64,000 nucleotides of DNA from Mesorhizobium sp. WSM2240 (GCF_040438645.1 NZ_CP159253.1:3596001-3660000); one strand, 5' to 3'; shown: positions 26,362 through 35,475, counted from the stretch's first letter. Notes: generated by a model not told the origin, from the sequence alone. A program made the numbers and translations.

Positions 26362-27872
26362 CGTGCTGCTCCGTGTTCAGCGGCGATGGCCCTCATAATG
26401 TTATCGGCGGAGATCTCGGCACCGGCCAATTCACCGGCATGAACACGGTCGCGCAGCACGCGCACGCGCGTCGAATAGGCGACGATCTCCTCGATCTCGG
26501 AAGAAATCACCAGCAGACCCAAGCCTTCATCGCAGAGCTTGTTTATGAGTTCGATGATCTCCGCATGCGCGCCGACATCGATGCCGCGCGTCGGCTCGTC
26601 GAGGATCAGAAAGCGCGGCTGCGTGGCCAGCCAGCGGGCAAGGATTACCTTCTGCTGATTGCCGCCGGAGAGCAGCTTGACGGGCTTTTCGATGTCGGTG
26701 GTGCGAATGTCGAGCGCTTTGACGAAACGGTCGGCCAGCTCCGTCTGCTCGCGCGTCGACATGCGGCGGAACCAGCCGCGCCGCGCCTGAAGGGCGAGAG
26801 CGATGTTCTCACGCACCGACAGGTCGCCGATGATGCCGTCCGCCTTGCGGTCCTCGGGGCAAAGCCCGAAGCCAAGCCGGATGGCATCGCGCGGTGACGC
26901 GATCCTGACCGGCTTGCCGTCCACGGTGATTGTGCCGCGGTCCGGCAGATCGATGCCGAACAGGAGGCGCGCCGTCTCGGTGCGGCCGGAGCCGAGCAGC
27001 CCGGCGACGCCGACGACCTCGCCCGCGGAGATTGTCAGGTCGAAAGGCGCGACCGAGCGCGCGCGGCCGAAATCCGAGAATACGATCTTGCGTTCCGACG
27101 GAGGCGGCGCTGCGCGACGGCCGTGCTCGGTCGCGGCGGCCAGCGTGCGGCCCAGCATCATCGAGACGAGGTCGACTTTCGTCAAATCATTGGTCTGCCT
27201 CGTCCCCACGAGCTTGCCGTTGCGCAGCACCGTGATGCGGTCACTGACGGCGTAGACCTGGTCGAGGAAATGCGTGATGAAAACGATGCCGAGGCCGCGG
27301 TCCCGCAATTTGCGCATGACGCCAAAGAGAAGGTCGACTTCGTGACTGTCGAGGCTCGCCGTCGGCTCGTCGAGGATGAGCACTGAACCGGACATGTCGA
27401 CGGCGCGGGCAATGGCGACGAGCTGTTGTACGGCGATGGAAAAGCTGGAGAGCTGTGCGCCGACATCGATATCGATATCGTACTGAGCGAGCAGCGCCCT
27501 GGCCTGCTTCTGCATCGTGCGGGTGTCGACAAGGCCGAACCTCTTCGGCTGGCGGCCGATATAGAGATTCTCGGCCACCGTTAGATTCGGCAGGAGATTC
27601 ACCTCCTGGTAGACCGTGCCGATGCCGAGTTGCTGGGCATGCATGGGATCGCGCACGGCCACAAGTTCGCCGTTAAGTTCGATGGCGCCGCTGTCGGGCT
27701 TATGGACGCCGGTCAGCACCTTGATCAGCGTCGACTTGCCGGCGCCGTTCTCGCCGAGCAGGGCATGGATTTCGCCCTTGCGCACCGAGAAGTCGACACC
27801 GTCAAGGGCTTTCAAGCCGAGAAAGGTCTTGCGGATGTCGGTTGCGCTGAGCAGCAGGTCAGGCTCGCTCAC
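26358..27872 (-). CDS. ytfR: Sugar ABC transporter ATPase with two nucleotide-binding domains, YtfR-like
   Basis: This 504-residue CUT2 ATPase has a normal Walker A in domain 1 (GENGAGKS, about 40-47) and Walker B ILDEPTASLD. Domain 2 has the usual degenerate P-loop of this family (GLLGSGRTETAR), signature LLSGGNQQK and Walker B FLILDEPTRGIDVGAHAE. It powers uptake through YtfT/YjfF. It overlaps ytfT by four bases and lies 93 bp after ytfQ. Confidence 0.93.
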   Translation of the reverse strand: MSEPDLLLSATDIRKTFLGLKALDGVDFSVRKGEIHALLGENGAGKSTLIKVLTGVHKPDSGAIELNGELVAVRDPMHAQQLGIGTVYQEVNLLPNLTVAENLYIGRQPKRFGLVDTRTMQKQARALLAQYDIDIDVGAQLSSFSIAVQQLVAIARAVDMSGSVLILDEPTASLDSHEVDLLFGVMRKLRDRGLGIVFITHFLDQVYAVSDRITVLRNGKLVGTRQTNDLTKVDLVSMMLGRTLAAATEHGRRAAPPPSERKIVFSDFGRARSVAPFDLTISAGEVVGVAGLLGSGRTETARLLFGIDLPDRGTITVDGKPVRIASPRDAIRLGFGLCPEDRKADGIIGDLSVRENIALALQARRGWFRRMSTREQTELADRFVKALDIRTTDIEKPVKLLSGGNQQKVILARWLATQPRFLILDEPTRGIDVGAHAEIIELINKLCDEGLGLLVISSEIEEIVAYSTRVRVLRDRVHAGELAGAEISADNIMRAIAAEHGAAR

Positions 27873-27965
27873 GGCGGTCCTCCCGAGATGGTGCGGCGGA
27901 TATCGCCACGGTTCGTCAGGACGGTCGGGCCGGCCTCCAAGAGTCCGGCCCGCTCGTGAGGGAGA

Positions 27966-28931
27966 TCAGTAGCCGAGGCCCTTCTTTTCCTCATAGACCT
28001 TCATCGGATCGTCGGCAGGGGTATAAAGCTTCGATTCCGTGATGATCTGCTTGGGCGGCAAGGTACCGTCAGCCTTGAACTTCTCCAGGACGTCGAAGGC
28101 CGGCCCGGCCATGTTCGGGGTTAGCTCGACGGTGGCATTTGCCTCGCCGTCGGCCATTGCCTTGAAAATGTCCGGCACCGCGTCGATCGAAACGACCTTG
28201 ATGTCGGTGCCGGGCTTCAAGCCGGCTTCCTTGATCGCCTGGATCGCGCCGACCGCCATGTCGTCATTGTGGGCATAGAGCGCGCAGATGTTCTTGCCGC
28301 CGCCCTCGGCCTTGAGGAAGCCTTCCATCACTTCCTTGCCCTTCGCGCGGGTGAAGTCGCCGGTCTGGCTCCGGATGATCTTGATGGTCGGCGTACTGGC
28401 GATCGCTTCCTCGAAGCCCTTCTTGCGATTGATGGCGGGCGAAGAACCCGTCGTGCCCTGCAGTTCGACCACGTTGCACTCTTTGCCCGCGGCGTCCTTC
28501 ACCAGCCACTCGCCCGCAACCTTGCCTTCGAGCACCTGGTCGGAGGCGACCATGGTCATGTAGAGATCCGGCGAGCCGTCGATGCCACGATCGAGCAGAA
28601 TGACCGGGATTTCGGCGTCCTTGGCTTCCTCAAGCACTGATTCCCAGCCCGTTGCGACGACCGGCGCCACGAGGATCGCGTCAACGCCCTGGGCGATGAA
28701 GCCGCGGATCGCCTTGATCTGATTTTCCTGCTTTTGCTGCGCGTCGGCAAATTTCAGGTCGATCCCGCGTTTTTCAGCCTCGAGCTTGGTGACGCTGGTT
28801 TCGGCCGCGCGCCAGCCGGACTCCGATCCGATCTGCGAAAAGCCGACCGTCAAATCCGCGGCCGACGCAGATCCGCCGAGCGCAAGGGCGATCGCCGATC
28901 CGAGCAGCATGGTCTTCAAAATTCTGGTCAT
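27966..28931 (-). CDS. ytfQ: Periplasmic sugar-binding protein, YtfQ-like (furanose ABC importer)
   Basis: This 321-residue type-1 periplasmic binding protein has a Sec signal of about 24 residues (MTRILKTMLLGSAIALALGG...ASA-A). Motifs VGFSQIGSESGWRAAET, KFADAQQKQENQIKAIRGFIAQGVDAILVAPVV and ALYAHNDDMAVGAIQAIKEAG are characteristic of YtfQ, whose E. coli homologue binds galactofuranose. Rhizobial relatives may use arabinofuranose, which the neighbouring arabinonate-type dehydratase would suit. The start at 28931 has GGGAGG upstream. It is the first gene of a six-gene operon. Confidence 0.9.
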   Translation of the reverse strand: MTRILKTMLLGSAIALALGGSASAADLTVGFSQIGSESGWRAAETSVTKLEAEKRGIDLKFADAQQKQENQIKAIRGFIAQGVDAILVAPVVATGWESVLEEAKDAEIPVILLDRGIDGSPDLYMTMVASDQVLEGKVAGEWLVKDAAGKECNVVELQGTTGSSPAINRKKGFEEAIASTPTIKIIRSQTGDFTRAKGKEVMEGFLKAEGGGKNICALYAHNDDMAVGAIQAIKEAGLKPGTDIKVVSIDAVPDIFKAMADGEANATVELTPNMAGPAFDVLEKFKADGTLPPKQIITESKLYTPADDPMKVYEEKKGLGY

Positions 28932-28983
28932 TCCAAACCTCCCAAAAAGTCGATCGCGGCTCCTCCCCGATCGCCAGAACCGT

Positions 28984-29004
28984 ATAGTCATATAGTATGA
29001 CTAT
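28984..29004. promoter_or_regulatory. GntR-type operator candidate: 9-bp arms, 3-base centre
   Basis: ATAGTCATA, then TAG, then TATGACTAT: a perfect inverted repeat with 9-bp arms, 53 bp upstream of ytfQ. Its size and position fit an operator for the FCD-type GntR regulator in the same operon. Confidence 0.7.
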
Positions 29005-29135
29005 TTGCAAGGCGGATTCTGAACCAACGCCACACTATGGTCCCGGCGATAACTTGCGCCTTTGCAGCTACCGCTAATCAGTTGCAGGCATAACCCGGAC
29101 GCGGAACATTTCGAGCCGTCACCGGTTCGAAGACC

Positions 29136-29744
29136 ATGCTTTACGGTATGGGGCCGCTCTCGCAGCAGATGGCGATTCACATTTTGCTTATGAACGCCGT
29201 GGCGCCACTTCTGGCGCTGGCGGTCAACCGGCGTTTTGGGGACCGTTTGCCATTGCCCAAACTGTACCCTGCGGTGATTGCGCAACTGTTGGTTCTGTGG
29301 ACATGGCACGCGCCACCGGCGCTTTACGTGGGAATGCAGTCGCACGTGCTCCACATGATCATGCTCGCGTCTTTCCTGACGTGCGCGCTGTGGTTTTGGC
29401 TAGCCGTTCTTTCCATAAAGGCCGATCATCGCTGGCGCGCCATTCTGGCGCTGCTCATCACCAGCAAATTGTTTTGCCTTCTTGGTGTTCTCCTGGTTTT
29501 CGCGCCGAGGGTGCTTTATCCGGATCTCCTGATTGCGCACACGCAAGAGGCGATGCATCAGGTCGAGGCAACGCTTGCCGACCAGCAACTTGCAGGCCTG
29601 TTCATGCTTGTAGCCTGTCCGGCCACTTACGTCCTGGCCGGCATCGCCATCGCCGCACGATGGTTCTTCGACCTCGACGCCGAAGAGATTTCTGATCGCC
29701 ACGTGCTTCTGCTTGCCGTGCGAGAGGCGCGGAATGTGGGCTAA
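29136..29744 (+). CDS. CtaG-like cytochrome c oxidase assembly membrane protein, apparently N-terminally short
   Basis: This 202-residue membrane protein matches the caa3-type CtaG family by QMAIHILLMNAVAPLLALAVN, LLVLWTWHAPPALYVGMQSHVLHMIMLASFLTCALWFW, and the C-terminal DQQLAGLFMLVACPATYVLAGI. Family members are usually about 250-280 residues, and the first one or two helices appear to be missing here. The frame upstream of 29136 closes at a stop codon within 45 bases, and no good ribosome site is seen at the ATG. It is the first gene of the oxidase operon and overlaps the cytochrome c gene. It is probably involved in copper delivery or assembly, by family knowledge. Confidence 0.75.
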   Translation: MLYGMGPLSQQMAIHILLMNAVAPLLALAVNRRFGDRLPLPKLYPAVIAQLLVLWTWHAPPALYVGMQSHVLHMIMLASFLTCALWFWLAVLSIKADHRWRAILALLITSKLFCLLGVLLVFAPRVLYPDLLIAHTQEAMHQVEATLADQQLAGLFMLVACPATYVLAGIAIAARWFFDLDAEEISDRHVLLLAVREARNVG

Positions 29745-30876
29745 CTTCGTATCGAAGCAGCTGATCGTTTCCCTAGGCATCACTCTAGTTCTTTTAGCCG
29801 CCGCCGGGGCCGCGTTCATATGGTCCGGCCTGTACAATGTAGCCGCATCACGCGATCATTTTTGGGTGACGACGTGGATTCTGGAAATGGTCCGTGAACG
29901 GTCGATCGCGACGCGAAGCGCATTCATCGAAACTCCCCCGCTCGACGATCCGGACCTGGTCCGTCTGGGCGCCGCTCATTATGAGGGAGGATGCGTTCCC
30001 TGCCACAGCAGGCCAGGAGAACCCATTAACGTGATCGTCAGCCAAATGCTGCCGTCGCCTCCGCACCTGACCGATGCCGCTGCCAAGCGCCCCCCTGAAG
30101 AACTCTACTGGATCGTCAAGCACGGCCTGAAATATACCGGAATGCCAGCGTGGCCCGCCCCTATTCGCGACGATGAGGTCTGGGCGCTCACAGCTTTTTT
30201 GAGTGAGTTGGGCGACGGCGAGATGAACAACTACCGTCAATTGGCAGGACTCGACCGCGTGCCCTCTGGAGCACCTGCAGCGAAAGATCTGACCCATCAA
30301 GCGGAAGCGGTCGCCCTGACCCAATGCATACGCTGCCACGACGATGCCGCCGCGTCTACGATCAGCAGCCTGATTCCCAAACTCGGCGGGCAGTCGATCG
30401 GATATCTTGAGCGGGCTTTAGAAGAGTACGCCGCCCGTACCCGACCGAGCGGGATCATGCAGCCCGTCGCGGCTCTCCTCGGTGATGACCAAATAGGCGC
30501 CATCGCCAGCTATTATGCAAATCTGGATGCCCGGCCGGGACAGCGAGCCGTCGATTCAGCGCGGATAGCGCATGGGCGGGCGCTGGCTACCGAAGGCGAT
30601 CCAAAAAAAGCGATTCCTCGCTGTCTTGCATGTCATTCACGTTCTCGTGCTGCGGAATTCCCCGCGCTTGCCGGTCAGCACGCCGACTATTTGGCCGGAC
30701 AGTTGCGTGTCTGGCGAAGCGGCGGCCGCGACCGCACCGCATACGGCCAGATCATGGCTTCGATCGCCCGCCGACTGACCGAAGAGCAGATACTCGATGT
30801 GGCGGCCTACTTTGCATCGCTGCCGCCTGAAGCCTATCAAAATGGCGCGGCCTCGGCACTATCAGGTTCAAAGTGA
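29734..30876 (+). CDS. Membrane-anchored triheme cytochrome c
   Basis: This 380-residue protein has one N-terminal hydrophobic helix (about 9-31) that serves as anchor or uncleaved signal. It has three c-type heme motifs: CVPCH (87-91), CIRCH (198-202) and CLACH (297-301). The first domain carries the likely axial Met in YTGMPAWP (about 137). The second and third domains resemble the paired c4/c554-type folds that stack two hemes. It overlaps the CtaG-like gene by 11 bases and the subunit II gene by four, so it should be the dedicated electron donor to this oxidase. Confidence 0.88.
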   Translation: MWANFVSKQLIVSLGITLVLLAAAGAAFIWSGLYNVAASRDHFWVTTWILEMVRERSIATRSAFIETPPLDDPDLVRLGAAHYEGGCVPCHSRPGEPINVIVSQMLPSPPHLTDAAAKRPPEELYWIVKHGLKYTGMPAWPAPIRDDEVWALTAFLSELGDGEMNNYRQLAGLDRVPSGAPAAKDLTHQAEAVALTQCIRCHDDAAASTISSLIPKLGGQSIGYLERALEEYAARTRPSGIMQPVAALLGDDQIGAIASYYANLDARPGQRAVDSARIAHGRALATEGDPKKAIPRCLACHSRSRAAEFPALAGQHADYLAGQLRVWRSGGRDRTAYGQIMASIARRLTEEQILDVAAYFASLPPEAYQNGAASALSGSK

Positions 30877-31868
30877 TGTGGAACCGATCTCTCCAGGCTT
30901 TCGCGGTGCTCCCAATTCTGTTGATCGCCGCCGGCTGCGTGGACGTGCAGTCGGCTCTGAATCCCGCCGGGGGAGAGGCCGAGCGCATCCACACGCTCTC
31001 CTGGATTCTGATCATCTTCTGTTCGGTTGTTTTTCTCGGTGTCGCCATAGCCACCATAATCGCTCTGTTCGGAACTCATCGATGGCGACAGCGACTGGCT
31101 GGAGAGCGACTTGTCATCGGCGCAGGTCTTGTCTTTCCCGCGGCAGCGCTTTCCGCTTTGCTTGGCTACAGCATCGCGGTCATGGGCATGACAGGGTCAG
31201 CGGAGGGGCAGGCAAGCCTTCGCATATCGGTCGTCGGCGAACGCTGGTGGTGGCGCGTAATCTATACCACTCAAGACGGCAGCCACGTCGAGAGCGCCAA
31301 CGAGTTGCGCCTGCCCACCGACCAGCCCGTTCATGTCGAACTGACTTCGGCGGATGTGATCCACAGCTTCTGGGTGCCGAAGCTGGCAGGCAAGCTCGAC
31401 ATGATACCAGGCCGCACGAATACATTGACGCTCAACGTCCACGAGCCGGGCATCAGCCGAGGACAGTGCGCCGAATATTGCGGCGGCGCCCACGCCCTAA
31501 TGTCATTCTTCGTGATCGCCATGGCACCCGCCGATTTCGAGGCGTGGCTGGCGCGCGAAAGCGCACCGGCTGCGGTTCCCGTCGAGGAAGAAGAAATTCA
31601 AGGCCACGCGCTGTTTGTGCAAAGCGGCTGCGGCGCGTGTCATACCGTGCGCGGCACCGACGCCAGCGGCACGATCGCACCCGACCTGACCCATGTCGGG
31701 AACCGGCATTCCCTGGCTGCGGCGACACTCCCCAACAACGCCGACGCCTTTGCCCGCTGGATAAGCGACAGTCAGCACATCAAGCCTGAGAATCTGATGC
31801 CGCCCTATGCGATCTACACCGAGCAGGAACTTGGTCACCTGGCCACCTATCTCGAAAGCCTGAGATGA
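30873..31868 (+). CDS. coxB: Cytochrome c oxidase subunit II with fused cytochrome c domain (caa3 type), lipoprotein
   Basis: This 331-residue protein has an N-terminal lipobox LLIAAGC (Cys22), two membrane helices (about 42-66 and 80-104), the CuA domain with His164 (VIHSFWVP) and the CuA loop CAEYCGGAHALM (Cys199, Cys203, His207, Met210), then a C-terminal cytochrome c (CGACH, 253-257; Met in ENLMPPYA). The tryptophan-rich electron entry patch GERWWWRV is intact. The frame opens with GTG at 30873, immediately followed by ATG at 30876; either could initiate. It overlaps the upstream cytochrome gene and the downstream antiporter gene by four bases each. Confidence 0.93.
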   Translation: MMWNRSLQAFAVLPILLIAAGCVDVQSALNPAGGEAERIHTLSWILIIFCSVVFLGVAIATIIALFGTHRWRQRLAGERLVIGAGLVFPAAALSALLGYSIAVMGMTGSAEGQASLRISVVGERWWWRVIYTTQDGSHVESANELRLPTDQPVHVELTSADVIHSFWVPKLAGKLDMIPGRTNTLTLNVHEPGISRGQCAEYCGGAHALMSFFVIAMAPADFEAWLARESAPAAVPVEEEEIQGHALFVQSGCGACHTVRGTDASGTIAPDLTHVGNRHSLAAATLPNNADAFARWISDSQHIKPENLMPPYAIYTEQELGHLATYLESLR

Positions 31869-32941
31869 CCGTCATGTTCGATTTCGCCGCCATGGGTCTT
31901 TCGATCAATCTCACGCTCTTCGCCGCGGCGGCACTCGCTGTATGGTTCGCCGGCGTGCGGATCACCCGCTACGCCAACGTCATCAGCGACAAAACCGGCA
32001 TGGGGCAGGCGCTGATCGGGCTCCTGCTGCTGGGCGGTGTTACCTCGTTGCCCGAACTGGCGGTGGCGGTCACCTCCTCTCTCAGCGGCGACGCCAGCCT
32101 CGCGGTCAACAGCATCCTGGGCGGCATCGCGATGCAGGTCGCCATTCTTGCCGTCGCCGACGCGCTTATCGGCAGACGCGCGCTGACTTCCATAATTCCG
32201 GACTCTGTCGTCATCCTGCAGGGCGGACTGAAGATCCTGCTGCTCTCGATCGTCGCCGCAGCCATCATGGTCGGGGACGTGCCCATCTTTTTTGCCGGGT
32301 TGTGGATGTGGCTGCTGGCCATCGTCACGGGCATCAGCATGTGGGTGCTGTCGCGCGTGCAAGGCGACAAGCCGTGGGTTCCGAACGACGACGAGATTAG
32401 CAAGGAGAAGGAGAAGGAGCACGCGAAGAAGAAAGCTGAGAAGGATAAGGACAAGACGCTTAACTGGGCGATGACGCGGGCCGCGATCGCCGGCGTTGTC
32501 ATCGTCGTCGCCGGCTATATCCTGTCGCGCAGCGGCGACGCCATCGCGGAGGCGACGGGACTCGGGCAGAGCTTCGTCGGAGTCGTATTCGTAGCTATCG
32601 CGACCTCGCTGCCGGAAGTGAGCACGGTGTTCAGCGCCATGCGCGCGGGACTCTATACGATGGCGATGTCCGACATCTTCGGCACCAACCTTTTCGATGT
32701 CTCATTCCTGTTCATAGTCGACATCACCGGTGGCGGCGACGCCGTGATCAACAGCTCCGGCAGGTTCGAAGGCTTTGCGGCGCTGATCTCAATCACGGTG
32801 ACCGCCATCTTCCTTGTCGGCCTTGCGGAGCGGCGCGACCGCACCATCCTCAGGATGGGCTACGACTCGCTCGCCGTCATGGGAACTTACCTTGCCGGAC
32901 TGGTCGTACTCTACTTCCTGCGCAGCACTGGCGGCGGCTGA
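31865..32941 (+). CDS. Calcium/cation antiporter (CaCA superfamily) embedded in the oxidase operon
   Basis: This 358-residue membrane protein has two inverted alpha-repeats: LLLGGVTSLPELAVAVTSS with AVNSILGGIAMQ in the first half, and VAIATSLPEVSTVFSAMR with MAMSDIFGTNLFDVSFLF in the second. These carry the Ser-Leu-Pro-Glu cation-site signature. About ten helices are split by a cytosolic loop with an extremely Lys/Glu-rich run at about 179-198. It overlaps coxB (ATGA) and shares one base with the coxA start (TGATG), so it is translated together with the oxidase. Whether it moves Ca2+, Na+ or K+ in exchange for protons is not readable. Confidence 0.87.
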   Translation: MTVMFDFAAMGLSINLTLFAAAALAVWFAGVRITRYANVISDKTGMGQALIGLLLLGGVTSLPELAVAVTSSLSGDASLAVNSILGGIAMQVAILAVADALIGRRALTSIIPDSVVILQGGLKILLLSIVAAAIMVGDVPIFFAGLWMWLLAIVTGISMWVLSRVQGDKPWVPNDDEISKEKEKEHAKKKAEKDKDKTLNWAMTRAAIAGVVIVVAGYILSRSGDAIAEATGLGQSFVGVVFVAIATSLPEVSTVFSAMRAGLYTMAMSDIFGTNLFDVSFLFIVDITGGGDAVINSSGRFEGFAALISITVTAIFLVGLAERRDRTILRMGYDSLAVMGTYLAGLVVLYFLRSTGGG

Positions 32942-35475
32942 TGGATCATACGTCGCGTCCGATCAATCCAACGCCGCGTCCGCCGGGCGAACTGGAGGAA
33001 CTGGAGCGCGTCTGGGCGACGCCCAAGGGCTGGCGGATCGTTACCGCCGTCAACAACACGGTTATCGGGCTGCTCTATATCGGCGTGGCCTTCCTGTTCT
33101 TCCTTTTGGCCGGCGCCCTGGCGCTGCTGATGCGGACGCAACTAGCCGTCGGCGACAACAACTTCATCGGCCAGGAACTCTACAACCAGATGTTCACCGT
33201 CCATGGAACGACGATGATGTTCCTCTTCGCCGTGCCGGCGGTCGAGGCACTTGGCGTGATGCTGCTGCCGCAGATGCTGGCCGCGCGCGACCTTCCTTTC
33301 CCGCGCCTCAGCGCCTTCGCCATTTGGGCCTATGTGGTTGGCGGGCTCGTCTTCTTCTCGACGATCTTTTACGACCTCGCCCCCGCAGGCGGCTGGTTCA
33401 TGTATCCGCCGCTCACGCTCAAGGAATACTCTCCGGGCGACAACGCCGATTTCTGGCTGCTGGGCATCGGCTTCATCGAAATTTCGGCAATTGCCGGCGC
33501 CATCGAGATCGTCGTCGGGACGTTGCGCACACGTCCGCCCGGCATGTCGCTTGCCAAGATGCCGATTTTCGCCTGGTCGATGCTGATCTTCGCTTCGATG
33601 ATCATGTTCGCCTTTCCGGCCGTGATACTGGCGACCATGATGCTGGAGATCGAACGGTCCTTCGGATGGCCGTTCTTTACGGCCGAACTCGGTGGCGATG
33701 CGCTTCTTTGGCAACACCTCTTCTGGTTCTTCGGCCATCCTGAGGTCTACATCATATTCCTTCCCGCCGCTGGGCTGGTTTCGATGATGGTGCCGACAAT
33801 GGCGCAGACGCCGTTGATCGGGTACCGCCTCATTGTCGTGGCCCTCATCGCAACCGGCTTCTTCAGCTTCGGCCTGTGGGTCCATCATATGTTCACCACA
33901 GGCATTCCCGCGCTGAGCCTCGCCTTCTTTTCGGCAGCAAGCATGGCGGTGACCCTTCCCTCCGGCATTCAGGTTTTCTCCTGGATCGCCACTATCGCCG
34001 CCGGACGCGAGCGATTCCGCATCACCACACCGTCGCTGTTCATTCTGGGATTTTTGTTCATCTTTACGATAGGCGGTCTGACCGGTGTCATGGTCGCCAT
34101 GGTGCCGTTCGACTTCCAGGTGCACGACACCTATTTCGTGGTGGCCCATTTTCATTATGTGCTCGTGGGCGGCATGGTCTTTCCGCTGTTCGCCACTTTC
34201 TACTATTGGGCGCCGATGGTGAGCAGAAACATGCTGTCTGAACGCCTCGGTCGCTGGGTGTTCTGGCTGATGTTCCTCGGCTTCAACATAACTTTCTTTC
34301 CGATGCATCTCACAGGTCTGCTCGGCATGCCTCGGCGGGTCTGGACGTATCCATCGGAACTCGGTTGGGACAACCTGAACATGATCTCGACCGTCGGCGC
34401 CTACATGCTGGGAGCCGGTGTGCTCCTTTTCGTCATCGATCTTGTCGTGCGCTTCCGCCCCGGTGGAGGCGGCCCTGAGAACCCGTGGCAGGCTGGAACG
34501 CTGGAGTGGCTGCCGAACGACGTCTATTCGACACGCAGCATCCCGCTTGTCACCAGCCGCGAACCGATTTGGGATCAGCCGAATCTTGCCGAAGACGTCA
34601 GGGAAGGCCGTTATTTCCTGCCGAACGCCCCGACTGGCGGCCGCGAGACGATTGTGACGTCGCCCATCGACGCCCGTCCGCAATATGTAATCCAGATGCC
34701 TGGACCGGGATGGCCCCCGCTGTTGGCGGCGATCTTCACCGCTGCGTGCTTCCTGCTTCTGACGATCAAGCTGGTCATTGTCGCGGTGGTCTGCGGTGTC
34801 ATTGCGGTTGCCTTCTGCCTCATCTGGACGTGGAGCCTCGATCCCGGCCCGGCGAAAGGTTCGATCGATATTGGTGGCGGCATAAGCCTGCCCACATATG
34901 TGACCGGACCGACGTCTCACTCCTGGTGGGCGATGGTTGTTCTCATGTTCGTAGCGGCCTCGCTCTATCTCGCTTACGTATTCTCCTACCTGTTTCTCTG
35001 GATTGTATCGCCTGAGGTATGGGCTCCGGCGGGCTCGCCCGCGCTTCCGGCAGTGGCTTGGCCCGCCGCGTCCACATTCCTTCTGCTCGCCGGCGCGGCG
35101 TTGGTCGTTGCCGCCGGGCGTCTGCTGCCGCCCGCAGGGAAATTCGGCGTAGCGGTTCCTCTAGCTATCTTTCTTGCCTTGGCATGCCTCGTGGGATCGC
35201 TTGCGATCGAGATCGCGGGACACTGGCGCACCGGATTATCGCCGTCGGCAAACGCATACGGTGCCATGGTCTATCTTGGCGTCGTACTGTTCGGCCAATT
35301 GACTTTCACGCTTGTCATCATGGGGTTCTTCACCATCGCGCGACATGCGGCAGGCAAGCTCGATCGCGAACGGCGCGTCACCTTCGACAATCTCGCGCTG
35401 CTCTATCATTACACCGTGGTGCAATCGCTGTTGGGGCTGGCGCTCATTCATGGCTTTCCGAGGCTTGTCGGCTGA
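32941..35475 (+). CDS. Fused cytochrome c oxidase subunit I + subunit III
   Basis: This 844-residue protein has a subunit I part (about 1-560) that shows heme a His88 (TVHGTTMMF), the CuB/active-site motif GHPEVYI (His266, Glu268, Tyr270), WVHHMFTTG (His315-316) and VAHFHYVLVGG (His403, His405). The C-terminal part (about 590-844) is a shortened subunit III-like bundle. Unusual points: the segment equivalent to PTGVKVFSW reads PSGIQVFSW, so the K-channel lysine appears to be Gln344. The D-channel asparagines of the FGN(Y/W) and FPRxNNxSFW motifs are replaced (LGVMLLP, FPRLSAFAIW), although the entry Asp117 is kept. It is a terminal oxidase of the aerobic respiratory chain. Confidence 0.92.
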   Translation: MDHTSRPINPTPRPPGELEELERVWATPKGWRIVTAVNNTVIGLLYIGVAFLFFLLAGALALLMRTQLAVGDNNFIGQELYNQMFTVHGTTMMFLFAVPAVEALGVMLLPQMLAARDLPFPRLSAFAIWAYVVGGLVFFSTIFYDLAPAGGWFMYPPLTLKEYSPGDNADFWLLGIGFIEISAIAGAIEIVVGTLRTRPPGMSLAKMPIFAWSMLIFASMIMFAFPAVILATMMLEIERSFGWPFFTAELGGDALLWQHLFWFFGHPEVYIIFLPAAGLVSMMVPTMAQTPLIGYRLIVVALIATGFFSFGLWVHHMFTTGIPALSLAFFSAASMAVTLPSGIQVFSWIATIAAGRERFRITTPSLFILGFLFIFTIGGLTGVMVAMVPFDFQVHDTYFVVAHFHYVLVGGMVFPLFATFYYWAPMVSRNMLSERLGRWVFWLMFLGFNITFFPMHLTGLLGMPRRVWTYPSELGWDNLNMISTVGAYMLGAGVLLFVIDLVVRFRPGGGGPENPWQAGTLEWLPNDVYSTRSIPLVTSREPIWDQPNLAEDVREGRYFLPNAPTGGRETIVTSPIDARPQYVIQMPGPGWPPLLAAIFTAACFLLLTIKLVIVAVVCGVIAVAFCLIWTWSLDPGPAKGSIDIGGGISLPTYVTGPTSHSWWAMVVLMFVAASLYLAYVFSYLFLWIVSPEVWAPAGSPALPAVAWPAASTFLLLAGAALVVAAGRLLPPAGKFGVAVPLAIFLALACLVGSLAIEIAGHWRTGLSPSANAYGAMVYLGVVLFGQLTFTLVIMGFFTIARHAAGKLDRERRVTFDNLALLYHYTVVQSLLGLALIHGFPRLVG

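Noticed and set aside
33142..34920. Long open frame antisense to the oxidase subunit I gene
   Set aside because: Composition is rich in Arg, His, Asp and Glu with no membrane or domain pattern, as expected for an antisense shadow of a membrane protein gene.
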